NCBI GenBank assembly: GCA_023388835.1
Contig: JAEWFK010000072.1
Location: 1-12,488, forward strand
Direction: 5' to 3'
Origin: Pseudomonadota bacterium
Lineage (GTDB): Bacteria > Pseudomonadota > Gammaproteobacteria > Burkholderiales > Burkholderiaceae_B
DNA length: 12,488 bases
In this document: in pieces, positions 7,685 to 12,488 of the stretch
Position numbering within the stretch: position 1 is the first letter of the stretch
Layout: each line of letters begins with the position of its first letter
Program-made: the position numbers and the translations under genes
Notes under the pieces: generated by a model
The model's input: only the letters and a program-made list of their open reading frames with translations
Told to the model about the DNA's origin: nothing
The model's database searches: none

Positions 7685-8320
7685 ATGGCATACGATCTTG
7701 ATGAACAGGAAAAGCTCGACGCACTGAAGGCATGGTGGGATCGCTACGGCACGTTGGTCGCCGTGCTCGTCTTTGTCGTGGTGGCCGCCATCGTGGGTTG
7801 GCGCGGCTGGCAGTGGTACCAGGGTCACAAGGCCACGCAGGCCATGGGCTACTTCGAGGCCCTGCAGTCCGCCGCCGGGCATGAGGGCGAAGAATCCGTA
7901 GCGCGCCTGCAGGCCGCCAGCGCCACCCTGCGCGATTCTTTCCCTAATTCCGGCTATACCTCGCGCGGTGTGTTGGTTGCCGCGGCAGCGCTGGAGTCCC
8001 AGGGCAAGCACGACGCCGCCCGCGAACAGCTGGACTGGCTGACGAATAATGGCGATGATCCGGCCCTGAGCGCGCTGGCGAGATTGCGCCTGGCGGGGAT
8101 CCTGCTCGAACAAGAACAATACGATCAGGCGCTGGCCCAGGTGGCGAACCCGCCCGCCAGCTTCGATGCCCTCTACGCGGACCGTCGTGGCGATATCCTG
8201 TTCGCACAGGGTAAGATCGAAGATGCCCGCGCTGCATGGCAGCACGCGCTGAAAGCCTTCGGACAGGATCCGATCGCACAAATCGTACAACTCAAGATTG
8301 ACGCCATCGCCGGAGCCTGA
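7685..8320 (+). CDS. YfgM-like inner-membrane TPR protein (ancillary SecYEG translocon/periplasmic chaperone partner)
   Basis: A 211-residue protein with the YfgM-family layout. A short cytoplasmic N-terminus (YDLDEQEKLDALKAWWDRYG) is followed by one membrane helix at about 22-43 (TLVAVLVFVVVAAIVGW). A periplasmic alpha-helical TPR region runs from about 50 to 205 (for example GYFEALQSA, YDQALAQV, GDILFAQGKIEDARAAWQHALKAF). E. coli YfgM associates with SecYEG and the chaperone PpiD and has the same gene neighbourhood (hisS-yfgM-bamB-der), so the assignment rests on both topology and context. The ATG directly follows the hisS TAA. A GAGG ribosome site at 7675-7678 lies 6 nt upstream within hisS. 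The gene is 5 bp from bamB. The biochemical role here is inferred by homology. Confidence 0.93.
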   Translation: MAYDLDEQEKLDALKAWWDRYGTLVAVLVFVVVAAIVGWRGWQWYQGHKATQAMGYFEALQSAAGHEGEESVARLQAASATLRDSFPNSGYTSRGVLVAAAALESQGKHDAAREQLDWLTNNGDDPALSALARLRLAGILLEQEQYDQALAQVANPPASFDALYADRRGDILFAQGKIEDARAAWQHALKAFGQDPIAQIVQLKIDAIAGA

Positions 8321-8325
8321 TCGCC

Positions 8326-9480
8326 ATGCAGCCAGCCGTATCCCGTCGCGTTCTTCGCAGTACCGCCCTGGCAGTGACCCTGCTTGCGTTGAGCGCCTGC
8401 TCAATGTTTTCCAGCACCGATCCGCGCTACGAGCCCACTGAGCTCACGCAGTACGAAGCGCGAGTCACGGCAGCCGTGCGCTGGTCGGCCTCCGTGGGCA
8501 GCGGCGGGGGCTACGGTTTTGCACCTACAGTGGTATCCGATGCGGTCTATGCCGCCACGCCGAACTCGGTCGCCAAGATCGACCTCGAGTCCGGCCGCGT
8601 ACTATGGCGGGTGAGCCCTGACATGACGCTCACATCCGGAGCGGGGTCCGACGGAGGCACGACGGCCGTGGCCGCCGGCGACGGCACCGTTATCGCTTTC
8701 GACGAAAGCGGTGTCGAGAAATGGCGGGCGCGGGCCACCAGTGCAGTGTCCGTTCCGCCCGTGGTCGGCAACGGCGTGGTGGTGGTGCGCAGCACCGATT
8801 ACCGCATTCAGGCCTTTGACGCCGACACCGGCGAATACCGTTGGGACGTCCAGCGGCCCGGCCCCGCGCTGGCCCTCAAGACCAGCATGCAGATGCTGGC
8901 CGCCGAAGGTCTCATTATTTCCGGTCTGCCCAGCGGCCGCCTCATTGCGATCAACGCCATGAACGGCGCCGTTCAATGGGAGGCCCCCGTCTCGGTGTCG
9001 CGCGGCGCCACCGATCTGGAGCGCATCAACGATGTGGTGGGCGCTCCCCAGGTGGTCGGACCCTTGCTGTGCGGCGTGACCTATCAGGGGCGCATGACCT
9101 GCTTCGACGTCAGCCAGGGCGGCCGTCCCGCCTGGGACATTTCCTTCTCCAGCCATGCCGGCATGACCAATGACGGCCGCTATGCCTACGCCGCCAACCA
9201 GCGCGATGTTGTCCACGCCATCGACCTCATGAACGGCGAACAAATCTGGACCCAGGACGCCCTGCGCAATCGGCGCCTGGCTGCCCCCGCCGTGGTTCCG
9301 GCCGCGGTCGCCGTGGGCGACTTTGACGGCTATGTCCACTTCCTGTCGCGCACCGACGGTCAACTGCTGGGCAGGCTCAGCGTTGGCGGCGGCGCGATTC
9401 TTTCCCCGCTGGTCGGAACTCCGGCCGGCGTGCTGGTGCAGACCGGCAATGGCAACCTTGTACTGGTTGGTGTGAATTGA
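8326..9480 (+). CDS. bamB: Outer-membrane protein assembly factor BamB (lipoprotein beta-propeller)
   Basis: Lipoprotein subunit of the BAM complex that folds beta-barrels into the outer membrane. It is 384 residues. A lipoprotein signal peptide (SRRVLRSTALAVTLLALSAC) ends in lipobox LSAC with acylated Cys25. Ser at +2 fits outer-membrane sorting. The rest is an eight-blade PQQ-type propeller. Repeating blade motifs include AKIDLESGRVLWR, IAFDESGVEKW, IQAFDADTGEYRWD, IAINAMNGAVQWE, VVHAIDLMNGEQIW and VHFLSRTDGQLLG. The BamB-specific segment RGATDLERINDV (226-237) corresponds to the region that contacts BamA in E. coli. A GGAG at 8312-8315 lies 10 nt before the ATG. The last bases overlap the der TTG start (TTGA). 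Placement between yfgM and der is the conserved arrangement. Confidence 0.96.
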   Translation: MQPAVSRRVLRSTALAVTLLALSACSMFSSTDPRYEPTELTQYEARVTAAVRWSASVGSGGGYGFAPTVVSDAVYAATPNSVAKIDLESGRVLWRVSPDMTLTSGAGSDGGTTAVAAGDGTVIAFDESGVEKWRARATSAVSVPPVVGNGVVVVRSTDYRIQAFDADTGEYRWDVQRPGPALALKTSMQMLAAEGLIISGLPSGRLIAINAMNGAVQWEAPVSVSRGATDLERINDVVGAPQVVGPLLCGVTYQGRMTCFDVSQGGRPAWDISFSSHAGMTNDGRYAYAANQRDVVHAIDLMNGEQIWTQDALRNRRLAAPAVVPAAVAVGDFDGYVHFLSRTDGQLLGRLSVGGGAILSPLVGTPAGVLVQTGNGNLVLVGVN

Positions 9481-10925
9481 GCAAATCGAGTTTCAAGCCG
9501 GTGGTCGCGCTCGTAGGACGCGCGAACGTCGGCAAGTCCACCTTGTTCAACCGGATCACGCGTTCGCGTGCGGCCCTGGTGGCCGACTTCTCCGGTCTGA
9601 CCCGCGATCGTCATTACGGCGAGGGCAGGGTGGGGCATCATCCCTTCATTGCCGTCGATACCGGGGGCTTCGAGCCCGTGGCCAAAGACGGCATCCTGCG
9701 CGAGATGGCGCGCCAGACGCACCAGGCTATTGCCGAAGCCGATGTCGTGATCTTCCTGGTCGACGCCCGCGCCGGTGTGAACGCCCATGATCACGAGATC
9801 GCCCAGCTGCTGCGCAAGTCGGGGCAGCGGGTGGTGCTGGCCGTGAACAAGGCCGAAGGCATGCGTCATTCGGCTCCCTTGGCGGAATTCCATGAGCTCG
9901 GCTTGGGTGAACCCACGCCCATCTCGGCCTCGCACGGCGATGGCGTGGTCGAGCTGATCGAAGATGCCTTGTCTTTTCTCGATGTGCCTGAAGACGAAGA
10001 GGCTCAAGAAGAACTCGACGGTGCTTGGGACACCGAGCCGCCGATGGACGATGCCTTTATTGAAGGTGCCGGCTCCGATCAAGAGGCTGAGGCCGACGTC
10101 GAGGACGGCCCGCGTCATCGCATCAAGCTTGCCATCGTCGGCCGACCCAATGTGGGGAAGTCTACGCTCATCAATGCCCTCATCGGCGAAGAACGGGTCA
10201 TTGCCTTCGACATGCCCGGCACGACGCGCGACGCCATCGAAATCGAGTTCCAGCGGGGCGGGAAAGCCTATACGTTGATCGATACCGCCGGCTTGCGCCG
10301 CCGCGGCAAGGTCTTCGAAACGATAGAAAAGTTCTCCGTCATCAAGACCCTGCAAGCCATCGAAGCCTGTAATGTGGTGCTCCTGCTGCTGGACGCGCAA
10401 TCCGAGATTTCCGACCAGGACGCGCACATCGCCGGCTTTGTGCTGGAAACCGGCCGCGCGCTGGTGGTCGCCATCAACAAATGGGACGGCCTGGATTCCG
10501 AAAAGCGGGAATGGATACAGCGGGAGTTCGATCGCAAGCTGCGCTTCCTCTCATTTGCGCGGGTGCACACGATTTCTGCCCTCAAGGGTCAGGGCCTGAA
10601 GGCGGTCATGAAGTCCGTCGATGAAGCGCATGCCGCGGCGTATCGCAAGCTTTCCACACCCAAGCTCACCCGCACGCTGCATGCGGCGGTGGAACAGCAG
10701 CCGCCTCCTCGCAAGGGCATCTTCCGACCCAAGATGCGCTACGCCCATCAAGGCGGCCAGAATCCGCCGCTCATCGTGGTGCACGGCAGTGGCCTGGAAG
10801 CCGTGTCGGATTCCTATCGCCGCTATCTGGAATCGCGTTTCCGCAGCGTCTTCCAGCTGGAAGGCACGCCGCTACGCATTGAATTCAAGTCGTCGCACAA
10901 CCCCTACGTGCAAGGAAAGCCGTGA
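9477..10925 (+). CDS. der: Ribosome-assembly GTPase Der (EngA), tandem G domains
   Basis: GTPase with two G domains and a C-terminal KH-like domain, needed for late 50S subunit assembly. It is 482 residues. G domain 1 has P-loop GRANVGKST (14-22), switch DTGG (61-64) and NKAE (124-127). G domain 2 has GRPNVGKST (222-230), DTAG (269-272) and NKWD (334-337). Between them is an acidic linker at about 170-212, rich in Asp and Glu, as in the E. coli protein. The KH-like domain (about 390-480) ends with TPLRIEFKSSHNPY, typical of Der. The start is TTG 9477, whose last bases form the bamB stop. No in-frame ATG lies before the first P-loop and TTG gives MSKSSFKPVVALVG, the expected N-terminus; no clear Shine-Dalgarno is visible, so initiation may depend on coupling from bamB. 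The stop overlaps the hisC GTG by 4 bp. Confidence 0.96.
   Translation: MSKSSFKPVVALVGRANVGKSTLFNRITRSRAALVADFSGLTRDRHYGEGRVGHHPFIAVDTGGFEPVAKDGILREMARQTHQAIAEADVVIFLVDARAGVNAHDHEIAQLLRKSGQRVVLAVNKAEGMRHSAPLAEFHELGLGEPTPISASHGDGVVELIEDALSFLDVPEDEEAQEELDGAWDTEPPMDDAFIEGAGSDQEAEADVEDGPRHRIKLAIVGRPNVGKSTLINALIGEERVIAFDMPGTTRDAIEIEFQRGGKAYTLIDTAGLRRRGKVFETIEKFSVIKTLQAIEACNVVLLLLDAQSEISDQDAHIAGFVLETGRALVVAINKWDGLDSEKREWIQREFDRKLRFLSFARVHTISALKGQGLKAVMKSVDEAHAAAYRKLSTPKLTRTLHAAVEQQPPPRKGIFRPKMRYAHQGGQNPPLIVVHGSGLEAVSDSYRRYLESRFRSVFQLEGTPLRIEFKSSHNPYVQGKP
10912..10917 (+). promoter_or_regulatory. Shine-Dalgarno AAGGAA fixing the hisC GTG start
   Basis: AAGGAA at the end of der lies 4 nt before GTG 10922 and supports this non-ATG start, which overlaps the der stop codon. 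Confidence 0.7.
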
Positions 10926-12001
10926 GCCGCTACTGGAGTGAACATGTTGCAGGCCTGACGCCATATACGCCGGGCGAGCAGCCGAAAATCGAACGCCTGC
11001 TGAAACTGAACACCAACGAGCACCCGTATGGTCCGTCCCCGCGCGCGCTCGAAGCTATCCGTCAGGCGACGAACGACACGCTGCGTTTGTATCCAGATAG
11101 CGAATCCACGGCGCTGCGGGTCGCGGTTGCCGAGCACTACGGCGTGGACGCCGCGCAAGTGATGCCGGGCAACGGGTCCGACGAAGTGCTCGCGCATGTG
11201 TTCAATGCGCTGTTCCGCCACGGCGGACGCCCCTTGCTGATGCCGGACATCAGCTACAGCTTTTATAAAACCTATTGCAAGCTGTTCGATATTCCCGCGC
11301 AGCTGGCGCCGCTTGCTGAAGATTTCTCGATTCGCCCGGAAGATTATCTGAATCTTGCGCAGCGCCCGGCCGGTATCATATTCGCGAATCCCAATGCTCC
11401 GACCGGCATCGCCCTGTCTCTGGATGACATCGAGCGCATTGCGACAGGCAATCCCGATGTCGCCGTGGTGGTCGACGAAGCGTATGTGGATTTCGGCGCG
11501 CAGAGCGCTATTTCGCTTCTTGCGCGCTGCCCGAATATTGTCGTCATCCACACTCTGTCCAAGTCGCGTGCGCTGGCAGGGATGCGCGTCGGCTATAGCA
11601 TCGCGTCGCGCGAGATCACCGAAGGCATTTTGCGGGTCAAGGACAGCTTCAATTCCTTCCCGCTCGACCGCCTGGCGCTCGCGGCGGCCGTGGCATCCAT
11701 TGAGGACCGCGAGCACTTCGAGGCCGGTACCCGCAAGGTGGTGGCAGCGCGCCTATGGCTCACGCAACAGCTCGCCACCATGGGATTCGAAGTGTTACCG
11801 TCGCAGACGAATTTCGTCTTCGCCAGGCATCCGAGTCACGATGCCTCGGCGCTTGCCCAGGCGCTCAGACAGGAAGGAATCCTCGTGCGCCACTTCAGCG
11901 CCGAGCGCATCAGCCAATTCCTGCGCATTACCGTCGGTACGCAGGAAGATTGCGCGCGCCTTTGTAATACATTGTCCGAGATGGTTTTGAAAACCAGCTA
12001 G
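10922..12001 (+). CDS. hisC: Histidinol-phosphate aminotransferase
   Basis: PLP-dependent fold-type I aminotransferase, cytosolic, that interconverts imidazole-acetol phosphate and histidinol phosphate in histidine synthesis; family members may also accept aromatic amino acids. It is 359 residues. Visible features: KLNTNEHPYGPSP at the N-terminus, PGNGSDEVL (82-90) for cofactor phosphate binding, FANPNAPTG (154-162) with the cofactor-contacting Asn, DEAYVDF (185-191) with the Asp that contacts the pyridine nitrogen, the Schiff-base lysine K214 in HTLSKSRALAGMRVGY, and the substrate-carboxylate arginine in FLRITVGT (R335). All key residues are present. It starts at GTG with an AAGGAA ribosome site and overlaps der by 4 bp. 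It lies outside any histidine operon in this window, so the genome may hold a second hisC; this cannot be judged here. Confidence 0.95.
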   Translation: MSRYWSEHVAGLTPYTPGEQPKIERLLKLNTNEHPYGPSPRALEAIRQATNDTLRLYPDSESTALRVAVAEHYGVDAAQVMPGNGSDEVLAHVFNALFRHGGRPLLMPDISYSFYKTYCKLFDIPAQLAPLAEDFSIRPEDYLNLAQRPAGIIFANPNAPTGIALSLDDIERIATGNPDVAVVVDEAYVDFGAQSAISLLARCPNIVVIHTLSKSRALAGMRVGYSIASREITEGILRVKDSFNSFPLDRLALAAAVASIEDREHFEAGTRKVVAARLWLTQQLATMGFEVLPSQTNFVFARHPSHDASALAQALRQEGILVRHFSAERISQFLRITVGTQEDCARLCNTLSEMVLKTS

Positions 12002-12102
12002 AATTGCAAGCAGTACGGGTCTGTCCGTGTGCAGAACTAGGGAAAACCCTGTAAAGTACGCGTTTCGCCGTTTTATATAACAACAGAACTGGAGCCTAGC
12101 CA
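12002..12102 (+). promoter_or_regulatory. Upstream region of hfq with candidate -10 element
   Basis: This 101-bp gap is the first real break after the rodZ-to-hisC chain. It is AT-rich near its end: TATATAAC at 12074-12081 contains TATAAC (5 of 6 to the -10 consensus). No good -35 is visible at 16-18 bp. Two tiny inverted repeats, ACGG/CCGT (12015-12028) and AGGG/CCCT (12039-12050), have only 4-bp stems and no T-run, so no terminator for hisC is called. An own promoter for hfq is likely from the spacing and the AT-rich patch; it is not shown. Confidence 0.4.
12091..12094 (+). promoter_or_regulatory. Ribosome binding site GGAG of hfq
   Basis: GGAG lies 8 nt before ATG 12103, a well-spaced Shine-Dalgarno that confirms the hfq start. 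Confidence 0.8.
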
Positions 12103-12339
12103 ATGAGCAATAAAGGGCAAACATTACAAGATCCGTTTCTCAATGCTTTGCGTAAGGACCACGTGCCCGTTTCGATATACCTCGTTAATGGCATCAAGCT
12201 GCAAGGTCAAGTCGAATCCTTCGATCAGTACGTCGTGCTCCTGCGCAATACCGTAACGCAAATGGTGTACAAGCACGCCATTTCCACAGTCGTCCCGTCG
12301 CGTCCCGTCAATTTTCAGGTGGAAGGCGCTTCTGAATAA
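12103..12339 (+). CDS. hfq: RNA chaperone Hfq
   Basis: Sm-like hexameric RNA chaperone that pairs small RNAs with mRNAs. It is 78 residues, shorter than E. coli Hfq (102) because the disordered C-terminal tail is only a few residues long (FQVEGASE), as in many betaproteobacteria. Sm1 covers VSIYLVNGIKLQGQVESFDQYVVLL and Sm2 covers NTVTQMVYKHAISTVVPSRP (these are the core Sm motifs, residues about 23-68). Proximal-face contacts are seen as Q9, D10 and the Y56-K57-H58 triplet. The E. coli Phe42 position is Tyr43. The lateral rim that carries RRER in E. coli reads RKDH (17-20), with one arginine. hfq followed by hflX is the conserved proteobacterial pair. Confidence 0.98.
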   Translation: MSNKGQTLQDPFLNALRKDHVPVSIYLVNGIKLQGQVESFDQYVVLLRNTVTQMVYKHAISTVVPSRPVNFQVEGASE

Positions 12340-12372
12340 GGGCGTCCCCAACCGGTTCCGGTCCAGCCCGCC

Positions 12373-12410
12373 ACCCGCCGCCAGCCTGCCTGCGGCGGGT
12401 ATTTCATTTG
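12373..12410 (+). terminator. Strong hairpin with T-rich tail between hfq and hflX (terminator or attenuator)
   Basis: A perfect 9-bp stem ACCCGCCGC (12373-12381) pairs with GCGGCGGGT (12392-12400) around a 10-nt loop, then continues into ATTTCATTTG, a broken T-rich tail. It lies 33 bp after the hfq stop and 20 bp before the likely hflX ATG. The shape fits a Rho-independent terminator with an imperfect tail. Because hfq and hflX are commonly co-transcribed, it may act as a partial terminator that sets hflX below hfq. Confidence 0.6.
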
Positions 12411-12420
12411 TGTGCTGCTC

Positions 12421-12488
12421 ATGAAGTCGCTGATCATCACCGTCGACATGGGCGAGCCTGACTACGAAGCCCATTCCGAAGAATTCCA
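12421..12488 (+). CDS. hflX: GTPase HflX, N-terminal fragment cut by window edge
   Basis: Only 22 codons are visible (MKSLIITVDMGEPDYEAHSE and two more), then the window ends. The pattern of a short beta strand, V-D-x-G, then P-D-[FY]-E and an acidic stretch matches the N-terminal domain start of HflX, a ribosome-binding GTPase that splits stalled ribosomes under stress, and the gene directly follows hfq as usual. The start is taken as ATG 12421. An in-frame GTG at 12412 is possible. Neither has a clear Shine-Dalgarno, since the nearest G-rich stretch is the hairpin arm. The G-domain motifs lie outside the window, so the call rests on the short N-terminus and on context. Confidence 0.8.
   Translation, partial: MKSLIITVDMGEPDYEAHSEEF

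Noticed and set aside
6404..8404. A 666-codon open frame on the minus strand antisense to hisS and the yfgM-like gene
   Set aside because: Long antisense frames are common in high-GC coding DNA. Its translation is low-complexity in character (rich in Gln, His, Arg, Gly), resembles no family, and the opposite strand holds two clear genes.
12039..12050. AGGG-AAAA-CCCT inverted repeat after hisC as a terminator
   Set aside because: The stem is only 4 bp and there is no T-run behind it.
1..12488. Mobile element, CRISPR, tRNA/rRNA or a new defence-type system
   Set aside because: No transposase, integrase, terminal repeats, spaced direct repeats or tRNA-like cloverleaf were seen. Every stretch over 300 bp is covered by a known housekeeping gene.

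Overview
This window is an ordinary, high-GC (roughly 60% or more by eye) stretch of core chromosome from a betaproteobacterium. Family Alcaligenaceae (Bordetella/Achromobacter relatives) is the best guess. That guess rests on the gene order ndk-rlmN-rodZ-like-ispG-hisS-yfgM-bamB-der followed by hfq-hflX, on the protein flavour (Hfq with SFDQY and a short tail, IspG with NPGNVGGGKK) and on the base composition. No sequence search was run, so genus and species are not claimed.

Layout: valS (valyl-tRNA synthetase) runs leftward from 2708 and leaves the window at base 1, lacking only about 50 C-terminal residues. A 255-bp divergent intergenic region (2709-2963) separates it from ndk and holds several GC-rich hairpins on the valS side and a plausible promoter for ndk. 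From 2964 to 12001 all genes read rightward: ndk, rlmN, a short RodZ-like membrane HTH protein, ispG, hisS, a YfgM-like TPR membrane protein, bamB, der and hisC. From the rodZ-like gene to hisC the joins are very tight: four 4-bp overlaps, one 8-bp overlap, one direct abutment and one 5-bp gap. This suggests one polycistronic unit with translational coupling. A 101-bp gap then precedes hfq (own promoter region likely). A strong hairpin follows hfq, and the first 22 codons of hflX end the window.

Functionally this is housekeeping: nucleotide balance (Ndk), rRNA/tRNA methylation (RlmN), isoprenoid precursor synthesis (IspG), aminoacylation (ValS, HisS), envelope assembly (YfgM-like, BamB, RodZ-like), ribosome assembly (Der), histidine synthesis (HisC), and RNA-based regulation and ribosome rescue (Hfq, HflX).

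No mobile element, CRISPR array, tRNA or rRNA, phage gene or unrecognised multi-gene system is visible. The points worth a second look are modest: the shortened RodZ-like protein, a nine-G tract inside ispG, a TTG start for der with variant G1 and G4 motifs, the hairpin-rich valS leader, the hairpin between hfq and hflX, Hfq rim residues, and the position of hisC between der and hfq.
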